Below the pieces are notes generated by a model. It saw only the letters and a program-made list of their open reading frames with translations, did no database searches and was not told the origin of the DNA. A program made the translations under genes and the position numbers. Source: Microtetraspora malaysiensis (GTDB lineage Bacteria > Actinomycetota > Actinomycetes > Streptosporangiales > Streptosporangiaceae). From it: a DNA stretch of 64,000 bases. This document shows positions 8,322-17,379 of this stretch, piece after piece (positions within the stretch are counted from its first letter, which is position 1; the number at the start of each line of letters is the position of its first letter). Location: contig NZ_BBYJ01000006.1 in the NCBI RefSeq assembly GCF_001528665.1, forward strand, positions 372,001 through 436,000. The letters are read 5' to 3'.

Positions 8322-10181
8322 TCAGCCCGTCGGGCGGAACGTCTTGGTGAACCAGGCGAAGTAGGACTGGCCCTCCTGCTCCCAGCGGCTGTCGGAGGTC
8401 TGCCAGTAGATCGCCACGTCGCGCCCGTCGGCGGTGACGAAGGAACGGTCGAGCACGTGCAGCGCCCCCTGCTGCGACTGCCAGGTGAACTCCCAGTCGG
8501 CGGCGGGGAGCCGCTGGAAGACCACGGAACGCAGGCCGAGGCGCTCGTAGCCGGGGAAGGAGGCCGTGGTCTTCGGATTGTCCGCCAGCTGCTGCAGGTG
8601 GAGCATCGGATCCTCGTCGGTGTCGATCCACTTCGTGAAGTCGACCTTGAGGTAGCTGCCCTTGGACCCGGAGGGACGGAAGGTCACCGAGGCCGCCGTG
8701 CGCTCCTCGGTCCAGCTCTGGGGGACCGCGATCGAGAAGCCCAGCGGGTCATGGCGCGTCGCCCAGCCGCGCGGCAGCCTGGCCGCCGGTGACGACGTCG
8801 GGGTGGGCGTTTCGGTCGGCGCTTCGGTCGGCGCTTCGGTCGGTGTGGTCGGGGACGGTGACGGCACGACGGGGGAGCCGGTGAGGGCGCGGTAGCCGTA
8901 CCAGCCGCCGACGCCGACGCCGGCCAGCAGCACGGGCAGGAGGGCGAGCAGGGCCACCCGTCTGGTCGAGCGCCGCGGGGCGGGGGGAGACGCCGGTGCC
9001 GGGGCCGGCTGAGCCGGCGGATGGCCGGTCGTCGCCTCGCCCCACGGCGGAAGCGTCCCCGCCCTGGAAGCGCCTTCCTGGACGGCGGCCGCGGTGTGCG
9101 CGCCGCCGGGGCCGTTCGGGTCGTGCGCGGCGCCGGGGCCGGAGACATGGTCGCCCGTCACCGGGGGCCCGCCGACTGGCGGGGCGGCCGGTACGCCGGT
9201 CGCGGCGCCGAAGGGCGCGGGCGTGTTGCCCGGAGCGTACGGGCGGACCCCGCCCGCGGGGGAGGGGGCGTGCGCCCCGGTCACGGCGGCCGGCCCGGAC
9301 GCGGAGGACCCTCCGGCCGGAGGGTAGGGCTCGGCCCGGTGCGGGTGGCGGTCGCCGCCCGGTAACGGTGTGCCGGACGCCGCCGCCCGCAGCAGCTCGG
9401 CGGTCTCGACGGCGTCGATGCGCCGCGCCGGGTCCTTGATGAGGAGGCCCTCGATGACGGGGGCGAGCGGCCCGGCCCGCAGGGCCGGGTCGGGCTCGTT
9501 GTGCAGGACGGCCGCCATGGTGGCGATCGACGAGGTCCGGTCGAACGGCGCCCGGCCCTCGACCGCGGCGTAGATCGTCGCGCCGAGCGACCACAGGTCG
9601 GACTCGGGGGTGGCGGGATCGCCGTTGAGCCGCTCCGGAGGAAGGTACGCGGGGGTGCCGGTGACGACGCCGGTCATGGTGAGCCCGGCCTCCTCCGGCA
9701 TGGTCGCGATGCCGAAGTCGGTGAGGACCACCCGGCCGTCATCCGTGATCAGCACGTTTTCCGGCTTGACGTCGCGGTGCAGCACTCCGGCGGCGTGCGC
9801 GGTGCACAGCGCGTCGAGCACCTGGAGGGCGATGTGGGCGACGCGCTCGGGGCCGAGCGGGCCGTGCTCGCGGATCACCTGGCCGAGGGAGCGGGAGCGG
9901 ACCAGCTGCATGATGATCCAGGGACGGCCGTCCTCCTCGATCACGTCGTGGACGACGATCACGTTGGGGTGGGAGATGCGGCCGGCGGCGCGGGCCTCGC
10001 GGACGGTCCGGCGGTTGAAGGCGGCCCGGTCCTCCTCGCTCATCGGCTGGTAGAGGACCTCCTTGACGGCGACCGCGCGAGCGAGCAGCTCGTCGTGAGC
10101 GTGCCAGACGACGCCCATGCCTCCTCGGCCGATGGGTTCGAGCAGTTGGTACCTGCCCGCCACACGACGCCCCGCCTCCAC
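8322..10181 (-). CDS. receptor-type Ser/Thr protein kinase (PknB-like) with extracellular sensor domain
   Basis: 619 residues. The cytoplasmic Hanks-type kinase domain spans about 11-270: glycine loop IGRGGMGVVW, invariant Lys40 in VAVKEV, catalytic HRDVKPEN, DFG, and the GTPAYLPPE activation segment. A Pro/Ala/Gly-rich linker of about 150 residues leads to one transmembrane helix (RRVALLALLPVLLAGVGVGG). Then comes a Thr/Pro stalk and a C-terminal extracellular domain of about 145 residues (GWATRHDPLGFSIAVPQSW ... AIYWQTSDSRW). That domain has a clear paralogue in the kinase at 14969-17164. It is not PASTA, so the ligand is unknown. GTG 10181 has GGAGGGAG upstream. Divergent from the M14 carboxypeptidase. 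Confidence 0.92.
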   Translation of the reverse strand: MEAGRRVAGRYQLLEPIGRGGMGVVWHAHDELLARAVAVKEVLYQPMSEEDRAAFNRRTVREARAAGRISHPNVIVVHDVIEEDGRPWIIMQLVRSRSLGQVIREHGPLGPERVAHIALQVLDALCTAHAAGVLHRDVKPENVLITDDGRVVLTDFGIATMPEEAGLTMTGVVTGTPAYLPPERLNGDPATPESDLWSLGATIYAAVEGRAPFDRTSSIATMAAVLHNEPDPALRAGPLAPVIEGLLIKDPARRIDAVETAELLRAAASGTPLPGGDRHPHRAEPYPPAGGSSASGPAAVTGAHAPSPAGGVRPYAPGNTPAPFGAATGVPAAPPVGGPPVTGDHVSGPGAAHDPNGPGGAHTAAAVQEGASRAGTLPPWGEATTGHPPAQPAPAPASPPAPRRSTRRVALLALLPVLLAGVGVGGWYGYRALTGSPVVPSPSPTTPTEAPTEAPTETPTPTSSPAARLPRGWATRHDPLGFSIAVPQSWTEERTAASVTFRPSGSKGSYLKVDFTKWIDTDEDPMLHLQQLADNPKTTASFPGYERLGLRSVVFQRLPAADWEFTWQSQQGALHVLDRSFVTADGRDVAIYWQTSDSRWEQEGQSYFAWFTKTFRPTG

Positions 10182-10343
10182 CAGGCTCCCTCCTCGAAAC
10201 CTCTGAATCGTCCCATAGCTCGGGAGCGTGTCAGCAGTCGAAGTGAACGCCGGTCGATGTGGCCGCCGCCTGGATCATGATCAGGACGGATGGCGTCACG
10301 GACGAGGGCTGGGGCGCGGTGGCGGGAGGCGGCCCTTACACCC

Positions 10344-10406
10344 ATTCGGGCGTCCCGAATCGCAACTTTGTTATCTCTTGCCCGCTTTATTCCAAACTTA
10401 TACGAT
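10344..10406 (+). promoter_or_regulatory. predicted M14 peptidase promoter with upstream inverted repeat
   Basis: TTGCCC (10378-10383) and TACGAT (10401-10406) are spaced 17 nt apart in an unusually AT-rich stretch. Eighteen bases upstream lies a perfect inverted repeat ATTCGGG-CGT-CCCGAAT (10344-10360), suitable as a regulator site. The rest of the 315-base gap between the kinase and the peptidase holds no recognisable gene. Confidence 0.5.
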
Positions 10407-10496
10407 TCGTTCACTCTTTCACTTTCGTCGCAACTACCCCCTCCTTCGCGTCATCACCCGCAGAAGCAGCCCCTCTACCCCCCGGAGGAAAAGATC

Positions 10497-13328
10497 ATGC
10501 GGTTACGCACAACGATGTGCGGAAGATCCACCTATGCAAAGATCGCCGGAGTGGCGGCCCTCGCGCTGACCGCCCTCGTCGCTCCGGTGAGCCCGGCCGC
10601 GTACGCGGACCCGGGCGGCGACCAGTGCGTCTCCGACCCGAACGCCCATGTCACCTCGGTGCCGAGTCCCGAGAAGTTCTTCGGCTTCCCGCTCGGCAAG
10701 GGCCAGCCCCGCACGGTCACCACCGACGAGATCAAGACGTACGTCGAGGCCGTGGGACGGGCCTCCGACCGGGTGGTCACCGGCACGGTCGCGCACAGCG
10801 TCACCGGCCAGGAACTGCCCTACGCCATCGTGTCCAGCCGCCACCACATGGTGCCGGGACAGCTCAAGAAGATCGCCGCGCAGATCCGCTCGCTGCGCGA
10901 CCCCAGGTCGCTGCGGCCGGACAAGGCGGCCAGGATCGCCGAGGACGGCCCGGCCATCGTGTGGATCGCGGGCAACGTCCACGGCGGCGAGAAGAGCGGG
11001 GCCGACGCCGCGCTGCGCACGCTGTACGAGCTGGCCGGCGGCCTCTCCTGCGACGTCGCCACGCGCAACGAGAACCTCGTCACCGTCATCATGCCGACCC
11101 AGAACCCCGACGGCCGGAACGCCGACCGCCGCCAGAACGAGTACGGCTTCGACCTCAACCGGGACTGGTTCGCCCGCACCCAGCCGGAGACCGGCGGCAA
11201 GATCGAAATGCTCCGGGAGTACCCGGCGCAGGTCTTCGTGGACGCGCACGAGATGGGCGGGCGGCAGTACTTCTTCCCGCCGAACGCCGACCCGATCCAC
11301 CACGAGATCGCCGCGCAGCCGGTGGACTGGATCAACCGCATCGGCGCCGCCAACGCGGCCGGTTTCGGCTACAACGGCGCCTGTGGCGGCGCGGTCACGA
11401 CCGAGTGCTACTTCAACTACGCCACGTACGACATGTTCTACATGGGGTACGGCGACACCGTGCCGGCCACCGGCTTCGGCGCGGCGGGCATGACGTTCGA
11501 GAAGGGCAGCGCCTCGGCCGTCGAGGACCGCGTGCAGCAGCAGTTCAACACGCAGTGGGCCACGACCGGCTGGGCCGCCGCCAACCGGCGCGAGATCCTG
11601 GACGGCTACTACAAGATCTGGCAGACCGCGATCGAGCAGGGCAAGGCGGGCACGCTGGAGCCCAACGAGGTCGTCCAGCCGACCAACACCGTCCAGTTCC
11701 CGGTCCCGGACGTCAAGGTACGGTCGTACTTCCTGCTGCCGGACCGCCAGATCGGCGACGTGCGGCGGCTGGTCGAGCGGCTGCGCGCGATGGACGTCGA
11801 GGTCTACCGCCTCAAGCAGTCGGTCACCGTGCCGAACGCCGACGTCTTCGGCGGCCGCACGGTCAAGAACCTGTCCGTACCGGCCGGGGCGTACTGGATC
11901 CCGATGGACCAGCCGCAGAAGCACTGGATCCAGGCGCTGATCGCGCAGGACCCCTACGTGCCGTTCCCCTACTTCTATGACGTGTCGTCCTGGAGCAACC
12001 CGCTGCTGATGGGCGTCGCGACCGTCTCCACCGGCGACGCGCTGTCGCCGAAGGCCGACGCGGTGAAGGGCATGGACGGCGGCGTCGTCTCGGCCGCCCC
12101 GGCGAACGGCTCCTACTCCTACCCGATGGACTCGGCCGCCGCCTCCGAGCTCACGTTCCGCCTCCTCGGCCAGGGCGTGGCGCTCTCGCGCGACCTCGCC
12201 ACCGGCGTGGTCAGCCTGCCCGCCCGCGCGGTGAACCGGGGCGACCTCGACAAGCTCGCCCGCTCGTACGGCGTGGCGGTCGAGGGCCGGGCGGGGGACG
12301 CGTCCGGGACGCCGCTGCGCGTGCCCGACACCGGCCTGTTCGCCGGCACGGGCGTCTCCACCACCTCCGGCTCGTACGGCGAGGCGCGCTACGTCCTCGG
12401 CGAGCGCTGGGGCCTCGACGTCAAGGCGGTCACGACCGCGGACGTCAACGGCAACACCCCGGCGTTCACCGAGCGCAGCGTCCTGCTGGTGCCGGACGGC
12501 AGCAGCGCGAACGGCGGCCTGACCGCCCAGGGCCTGGCGAACCTCAAGGCGTGGGTGGCCGCGGGCGGCACGTACGTCGGGCTGCGCAACGAGGGCACCC
12601 GGGTCGCCAGGACGGCGGGGCTGACCTCCACCACCGAGAAGACCAAGCCGACGGGATATCAGGTCATCGGCTCGCACTTCCGGGTGAACGTGGACACCGC
12701 GAGCCAGGTCGCCCTCGGCCGCCCGGCGGAGGACTTCCAGTTCAACAACGGTGATCCGATCCTGAACCCGAGCGTCACCGGCGCGAACGTCCTCACCTAC
12801 CCGTCCGACGGCGCGTTCTGGTCCAACGGCTACACGACCAACGCCGACGCGCTGAAGGGCTCGGTCGCGCTGGTGGACGAGCCCACCGGCGCCGGGCACG
12901 CCGTGCTGTTCGCCTACAACCCGCTGTTCCGCGCGTACAACGAGAACGGCATCCACCTGGTCGCCAACGCGCTGCTCCTTCCCTCCTCGAAGACCTCCTC
13001 TGACACCGAGGCCGCGCGGACGCTCGCGGCGACGCCGGCCGGCAAGGTGGAGGCGCTGCGCGCGGACGCGGCCAAGGCGGCCCCGGCGGACGACCTCGCC
13101 GGGGAATGGCGGCCCATCGTCATCCAGGTCGCCGACGCCGACGCGGGCCGGGCCGAGGCCGTGGTCCGGACGTACACCGACACCGCGCGGACGGCCTCCG
13201 CGGACGGGTCGTCGTACATCACGATCCCGAACCCGGAGGGGCTCGCGGCCGACGAGCACCCCTTCCTGCGCGACATGGTCCACGACCTGAACGGGGCGGG
13301 CATCCCGCTGCGCTCGGTCGTCGGCTGA
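10497..13328 (+). CDS. secreted M14-family zinc carboxypeptidase
   Basis: 943 residues with a Sec signal peptide ending near PAAYA-DPGG. The M14 catalytic domain occupies about residues 60-400. The zinc ligands are His162 and Glu165 (HGGEKSG) and His251 (VDAHEMGG). LNRDWF supplies substrate-binding Asn/Arg positions. The long C-terminal part (about 400-943) has no domain I can name; a segment near 700-800 looks glutamine-amidotransferase-like (VLLVPDGS...LKAWVAAGGTYVGLRN), as in other large actinomycete M14 proteins. ATG 10497 is preceded by GGAGGAA. Likely a secreted peptidase that removes C-terminal residues or degrades wall peptides. A perfect terminator hairpin follows the stop. Confidence 0.9.
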   Translation: MRLRTTMCGRSTYAKIAGVAALALTALVAPVSPAAYADPGGDQCVSDPNAHVTSVPSPEKFFGFPLGKGQPRTVTTDEIKTYVEAVGRASDRVVTGTVAHSVTGQELPYAIVSSRHHMVPGQLKKIAAQIRSLRDPRSLRPDKAARIAEDGPAIVWIAGNVHGGEKSGADAALRTLYELAGGLSCDVATRNENLVTVIMPTQNPDGRNADRRQNEYGFDLNRDWFARTQPETGGKIEMLREYPAQVFVDAHEMGGRQYFFPPNADPIHHEIAAQPVDWINRIGAANAAGFGYNGACGGAVTTECYFNYATYDMFYMGYGDTVPATGFGAAGMTFEKGSASAVEDRVQQQFNTQWATTGWAAANRREILDGYYKIWQTAIEQGKAGTLEPNEVVQPTNTVQFPVPDVKVRSYFLLPDRQIGDVRRLVERLRAMDVEVYRLKQSVTVPNADVFGGRTVKNLSVPAGAYWIPMDQPQKHWIQALIAQDPYVPFPYFYDVSSWSNPLLMGVATVSTGDALSPKADAVKGMDGGVVSAAPANGSYSYPMDSAAASELTFRLLGQGVALSRDLATGVVSLPARAVNRGDLDKLARSYGVAVEGRAGDASGTPLRVPDTGLFAGTGVSTTSGSYGEARYVLGERWGLDVKAVTTADVNGNTPAFTERSVLLVPDGSSANGGLTAQGLANLKAWVAAGGTYVGLRNEGTRVARTAGLTSTTEKTKPTGYQVIGSHFRVNVDTASQVALGRPAEDFQFNNGDPILNPSVTGANVLTYPSDGAFWSNGYTTNADALKGSVALVDEPTGAGHAVLFAYNPLFRAYNENGIHLVANALLLPSSKTSSDTEAARTLAATPAGKVEALRADAAKAAPADDLAGEWRPIVIQVADADAGRAEAVVRTYTDTARTASADGSSYITIPNPEGLAADEHPFLRDMVHDLNGAGIPLRSVVG

Positions 13329-13333
13329 CCCCC

Positions 13334-13363
13334 GTCCTCGGGCCGGGATCCCGGCCCGAGGAC
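13334..13363 (+). terminator. perfect 14-bp hairpin after the M14 gene
   Basis: GTCCTCGGGCCGGG and its exact complement face each other with no spacer, 6 nt after the stop codon. There is no T-tract, as is common for terminators in high-GC actinomycetes. It probably ends transcription of the M14 peptidase. Confidence 0.6.
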
Positions 13364-13378
13364 CGATCACCCTCTCCC

Positions 13379-13452
13379 GGATCAGGACCGTCCTGATCCC
13401 GCATCCCCGAGTACGCGCGGTTCCGGCCGGTCCCCCCAACGGCCGGAACCGC
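13379..13452 (+). repeat. two further inverted repeats in the M1 peptidase leader
   Basis: GGATCAGGAC-C-GTCCTGATCC (13379-13399) is a perfect operator-like inverted repeat. It is followed by a 13-bp hairpin with a 10-nt loop (13417-13429 pairing with 13440-13452). The second hairpin ends just before the GGAAGGA ribosome binding site of the M1 gene and could limit its translation. Confidence 0.55.
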
Positions 13453-13467
13453 CTGGAAGGACCCTCA

Positions 13468-14889
13468 ATGCGAATCTCCCGTCTCAGCGGCGCGGCCCTC
13501 GCCGTCGCGGCCGGCGCCCTGATCGGCGTCCCGGCGGCCCAGCCCGCGCTCGCCGCCCCCGGAGCCCCCGGAGCGCCCCGGTACTCGGCCGGTGCGGCGG
13601 GCGTCGGCGACCCGTACTTCCCCGACCAGGGCAACGGCGGCTTCGACGTACAGCACTACGACATCGCCTTCGCGTACGACCCGGCGACCCGGCACATGGA
13701 CGCCGTCACGACGATCACCGCGGTCGCGACCCAGGACCTGGACCGGTTCAACCTCGACTTCCGGGGCCCGGAGATCAGCGAGCTCAAGGTGGACAAGCAC
13801 CCGGCCGCGTTCACCCGGGACGGTCAGGAGCTGATCGTCACGCCGCGCCCGAAGCTCAAGTCCGGCCAGGTCTTCTCGGTCACCGTCAAGTACGCCGGGA
13901 CGCCGCCGGTCATCACCGACCCGGACGGCTCCCTCGAGGGCTGGGTGCCCACCGACGACGGCGCGTTCGTGGCCGGCGAGCCGCAGGGCGCCCCCGCCTG
14001 GTTCCCCGGCAGCGACCACCCGACGGACAAGGCGACCTTCACCTTCCACGCGACCGTCCCCGAGGGGATCACCGCCGTCGGCAACGGCAGCCTGGTCTCG
14101 CAGACGACGGAGAACGGCAGAACCACCTTCGTGTGGGACTCGGCGGAGCCGATGGCGACGTACCTCGCCACGGTGACGATCGGGAACTTCACCGTCACCG
14201 AGTCGGCCACCCCGAGCGGGGTCCCGATCTACACCGCGGTGGACCCGCGCCTGGTGACCCAGTCGGCGAGCGCCGTCTCCAAGATCCCGGACATCATCGA
14301 GTACTTCTCCTCGGTCTTCGGGCCGTACCCGTTCTCGTCCACCGGGGCGATCATCGACCGGGCGCCGAACGTCGGGTACGCCCTGGAGACCCAAACGAAG
14401 CCGATCTTCTCCAGCGCCCCGAGCGTCGGCACGATGGCGCACGAGCTGGCGCACCAGTGGTACGGCGACAGCGTGACGCCGACCAAGTGGTCCGACATCT
14501 GGCTCAACGAGGGCTTCGCGACGTACGCCACCTGGCTCTGGACCGAGCACACCGGGGGCGCCACGGCGCAGCAGACGTTCAACAACTCCAGCAACTACGG
14601 CCGGGCGGCGACGTCGTCGTTCTGGCAGACGGTGCTGGCCGACCCCGGCTCGGTGGACATGTTCGGCAGCGTGCCGTACAACCGAGGTGCGATGACGCTG
14701 CACGCGCTGCGTGGCAAGATCGGTGACACGGCGTTCTTCAAGCTGATCAAGGACTGGGCCGCCGAGAACCGGCACGGCAACACGGACACGGCCGCGTTCA
14801 TCCGCAGCGCGGAGAAGGCGTCGGGCATGGACCTGACCGCCTTCTTCGACGTCTGGGCCTTCCAGAAGGGCAAGCCCGCCTCCTGGTGA
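13468..14889 (+). CDS. secreted M1-family zinc aminopeptidase
   Basis: 473 residues, secreted (signal peptide MRISRLSGAALAVAAGALIG...ALAAP). A beta-rich N-terminal domain precedes the gluzincin domain. The zinc site HELAHQW (His325, Glu326, His329) is followed after 18 residues by Glu348 in LNEGFATY, the exact M1 spacing. The exopeptidase GxMEN motif appears only loosely (PNVGYALETQT), so the aminopeptidase activity may be specialised. It is shorter than full-length PepN because it lacks the C-terminal helical domain. ATG 13468 has GGAAGGA upstream. Together with the M14 and M28 enzymes it forms a local set of extracellular peptidases flanked by two sensor kinases. Confidence 0.9.
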   Translation: MRISRLSGAALAVAAGALIGVPAAQPALAAPGAPGAPRYSAGAAGVGDPYFPDQGNGGFDVQHYDIAFAYDPATRHMDAVTTITAVATQDLDRFNLDFRGPEISELKVDKHPAAFTRDGQELIVTPRPKLKSGQVFSVTVKYAGTPPVITDPDGSLEGWVPTDDGAFVAGEPQGAPAWFPGSDHPTDKATFTFHATVPEGITAVGNGSLVSQTTENGRTTFVWDSAEPMATYLATVTIGNFTVTESATPSGVPIYTAVDPRLVTQSASAVSKIPDIIEYFSSVFGPYPFSSTGAIIDRAPNVGYALETQTKPIFSSAPSVGTMAHELAHQWYGDSVTPTKWSDIWLNEGFATYATWLWTEHTGGATAQQTFNNSSNYGRAATSSFWQTVLADPGSVDMFGSVPYNRGAMTLHALRGKIGDTAFFKLIKDWAAENRHGNTDTAAFIRSAEKASGMDLTAFFDVWAFQKGKPASW

Positions 14890-14894
14890 GATAC

Positions 14895-14947
14895 CTGGCC
14901 CGGCCGGCGGCGCCCCCTCCTCCCTCAGGCGCCACCGGCCGGGCCAG
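14895..14947. terminator. bidirectional terminator between M1 peptidase and second kinase
   Basis: A 20-bp stem (14895-14914 with 14928-14947, one G-T wobble) and a 13-nt loop lie between the convergent stops. It can serve both transcripts. Confidence 0.7.
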
Positions 14948-14968
14948 CCGGCGCAGGCGTGCGGTACG

Positions 14969-17164
14969 TCACTTGGCGGGCGTGAACGTGCGCGTGAACG
15001 TCTCGAAGTAGTGGTAGTCCTTCTTCCAGCGCTTGACCTTCGTTTTCCAGTAAATGGCATAGCCGTGGTGCTTGTCGGTGACGAAACCGCGGTTGATCAC
15101 GCGCGCATCGCCGCTCCAGGGCCGCCAGGTGAACTCCCAGTCGGCGGCGTCCAGGAAGTAGTCCACCTTCCTGATGCCGAGGAGCTTGTAGCCGCCGAAT
15201 TTGTATCGAGCGGTCTTCTCCTGGTTCTTCCAGTCCTTCAGCGCGTCGTTTCCGGGGGTGCTGGTGTAGCCGATCTGCAGGTACTGGCTCCGGTCGGAGC
15301 CCCGGAAGTAGACGTTGCCGCTGTCCCGGTTGTACTCCTTCCAGCCCTTGGGCAGCGCGATCGAGAAGCCCGTCTTGTCCGTGTACCGCTTCCAGCCCTT
15401 CGGGATCTCGGTGGACTGCACGGGCGAGGGAGTCTGCGACGGCGAGGGGGAGGTCGCCGGGCGTGAGGGGTCCGTGGAGGTCTTCCCGGGAGCGGCGGTG
15501 TTCCGGTCCGCGCCGCCCACCGGAGGGGTCTGCTGCTCCGCCTGCCGCAGGCCGATGTAGCCGGCCACGCCCGCGACGATCAGCAGGGCGGGGACGATCA
15601 CCAGCGCCGCGCGGAGCATTGGCAGCGGACGCCGGGCCGGGGCGGCCGGCCCGCCGCTCCACGAGCTGAGCTGGGTCGCCTCCTGGCCGCCTGCCGCCGC
15701 GCCCGGGCTCGCGGAGAACAGCGAGCCGCCCGCGCCGGAGGCCTCCGTAGCGCCGGGCGCGGAGTACGTGGGCGAGGTCTCGGGGAACGACCGTGCCGTG
15801 CGGGCCGGCTTGGCGGCCTCGAACGAGCCGCGATCGGCGGCCGGCGCGGACGAGCCCGCCCCGCCGGCGCTGAGACCGCTCCCGGCCGTTCCGGCCGAGG
15901 CCGCCGTCCGGGAGGCGCCGGTCCCCGGCGTGCCCGTTCCGGAGGTGGTGATCCCGGGCTTGGCGGTTCCGGGCGTGGGGCCGGCGAACTTCCGGGTCTC
16001 CTGCGCGGGCTTCGCCGCGCCGGACCCGGCGGAGGACGCGCCCGTGGATTCCGGCGCGCTCCCAGACCCCTTCACGCCGGGCGTGGCCCCGGAGCCCCGG
16101 GCCGCGTTGCCGCCCGGCTTCTCCGGCTCCGCCTCCGCGAGCAGGGGCAGCGGGAGATCCGGCTCGGTGTCGCCGTCCGACAACGCGTCGTCCGCCCCGG
16201 AACCCGCCCGCTCGTACGGCCGCGGCCGGGCCTGGGCCGCCCCCGCGCCGTCCCAGCCGCTCTGGCCCGTCTCCGGGATGGCGCGGCCCCCGGGCTCGCC
16301 CGCGACGGCCCCCTTCGACGGCGCGGCGGACCCGCCCTTCGGCCGTGCCGCACCGGCGGCGCCGCGCCGCAGGAGCTCGGCCGTCTCGTCGTAGCTGGGC
16401 CGGTCGACCGGCTCCTTCTCCAGCAGCCGCTCCAGCACGACCCGCAACTCCCCGGCGTGTACGGCGGGGGCGGGGGCGTCGTTGAGCACCGCGTGCATGG
16501 TCGCCATCGGCATGCCGCGATCGTGCGGGGGCTTGCCCTCCACGGCGGCGTACAGGGTGGCGCCGAGCGACCACAGGTCGGACTCGCGCTGGGCCGGGTC
16601 GCCGCGCAGCCGCTCCGGGGCGATGAACGCGGGCGTGCCGATGAGCCCGGTCCTGGTCATGGTGTTGTCGGCCTCCAGGCGCGCGATGCCGAAGTCGGTC
16701 AGCACCACCCGCCCGTCGTCCGTGATCAGCACGTTCTCCGGCTTGACGTCACGGTGGAGTACGCCCTGGGCGTGGGCGGCCTTGAGGGCGTCCAGGACCT
16801 GCAGCCCGATCTCGGTGGTCCGCTCGGGGGAGAGCCGCCCATCCTCCCTGATGACCTGTCCGAGAGATCGTGAAATGACGAGCTGCATGATGATCCAGGG
16901 CCGGTCGTCCTCCTCGATGACGTCGTGGACGACGACGACATTCGGATGGGTGAGCCGCCCGGCCGCGCGCGCCTCGCGCATGGTCCGGCGGTTGAGCTCG
17001 TCGAGCTGGTCACCCATCGCGCTGTCGTAACGGACCTCCTTGACCGCGACCACCCGGTCAAGTAGCTCGTCGTGGGCCCGCCAGACGATTCCCATGCCAC
17101 CTCGGCCAATGGGCTCGATCAGGTGGTACCGGCCGCCGACCAGCCGGCCTTCCGCATGCGCCAT
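14969..17164 (-). CDS. receptor-type Ser/Thr protein kinase, paralogue of the kinase at 8322-10181
   Basis: 731 residues. The kinase domain (about 12-275) has IGRGGMGIVW, Lys42 in VAVKEV, HRDVKPEN, DFGIARL and the GTPAFIAPERL segment. The juxtamembrane linker is very long (about 240 residues) and rich in Ala/Gly/Pro/Ser. One transmembrane helix follows (LRAALVIVPALLIVAGVAGYIGL), then a Ser/Pro stalk. The extracellular domain (GWKRYTDKTGFSIALPKGWKEY...AIYWKTKVKRWKKDY) aligns along its whole length with that of the other kinase, including the shared WEFTW core. ATG 17164 has AGGAGGGG 6 nt upstream. Expected to autophosphorylate and phosphorylate cell-envelope or regulatory proteins; the signal is unknown. 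Confidence 0.92.
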   Translation of the reverse strand: MAHAEGRLVGGRYHLIEPIGRGGMGIVWRAHDELLDRVVAVKEVRYDSAMGDQLDELNRRTMREARAAGRLTHPNVVVVHDVIEEDDRPWIIMQLVISRSLGQVIREDGRLSPERTTEIGLQVLDALKAAHAQGVLHRDVKPENVLITDDGRVVLTDFGIARLEADNTMTRTGLIGTPAFIAPERLRGDPAQRESDLWSLGATLYAAVEGKPPHDRGMPMATMHAVLNDAPAPAVHAGELRVVLERLLEKEPVDRPSYDETAELLRRGAAGAARPKGGSAAPSKGAVAGEPGGRAIPETGQSGWDGAGAAQARPRPYERAGSGADDALSDGDTEPDLPLPLLAEAEPEKPGGNAARGSGATPGVKGSGSAPESTGASSAGSGAAKPAQETRKFAGPTPGTAKPGITTSGTGTPGTGASRTAASAGTAGSGLSAGGAGSSAPAADRGSFEAAKPARTARSFPETSPTYSAPGATEASGAGGSLFSASPGAAAGGQEATQLSSWSGGPAAPARRPLPMLRAALVIVPALLIVAGVAGYIGLRQAEQQTPPVGGADRNTAAPGKTSTDPSRPATSPSPSQTPSPVQSTEIPKGWKRYTDKTGFSIALPKGWKEYNRDSGNVYFRGSDRSQYLQIGYTSTPGNDALKDWKNQEKTARYKFGGYKLLGIRKVDYFLDAADWEFTWRPWSGDARVINRGFVTDKHHGYAIYWKTKVKRWKKDYHYFETFTRTFTPAK

Positions 17165-17292
17165 CAAATCCCCTCCTGGACGCATAGATCGTCCCATGGA
17201 TGACAAAGGGATCAACCCGGCCGGATAAGGGGCCGTCCGATATCTGAGACGGATCGGTCCGGCTTGCGGAGTGTGCCTGGTAAGGTCGATAC

Positions 17293-17352
17293 ATGGCTCA
17301 CTATTTCACGTTTACGCAGCCGGTTCCGGGAGGGCCGGTCGCAGGCGCGTGA
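17293..17352 (+). CDS. 19-residue aromatic leader peptide (putative attenuator)
   Basis: The reading frame MAHYFTFTQPVPGGPVAGA with its stop at 17350 carries Tyr-Phe-Thr-Phe at codons 4-7. TAAGGT (17281-17286) lies 6 nt before the ATG, so the mRNA probably starts at the ATG (leaderless). Bases 17317-17330 inside the frame can pair with 17364-17377 over 14 positions with two wobbles. A smaller hairpin (17337-17342 with 17357-17362) is nested inside, and a strong terminator follows at 17380. Aromatic codons upstream of a chorismate mutase suggest ribosome-mediated attenuation by Tyr/Phe supply. Translation is not proven, and I could not identify a clear antiterminator. Confidence 0.6.
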   Translation: MAHYFTFTQPVPGGPVAGA

Positions 17353-17379
17353 TCTAGCGACCATCCGGAGCCGGCTGAA

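Noticed and set aside
10503-13634. 1043-codon minus-strand frame across the M14 peptidase
   Set aside because: Shadow of the plus-strand M14 gene; no recognisable protein and it crosses the intergenic hairpins.
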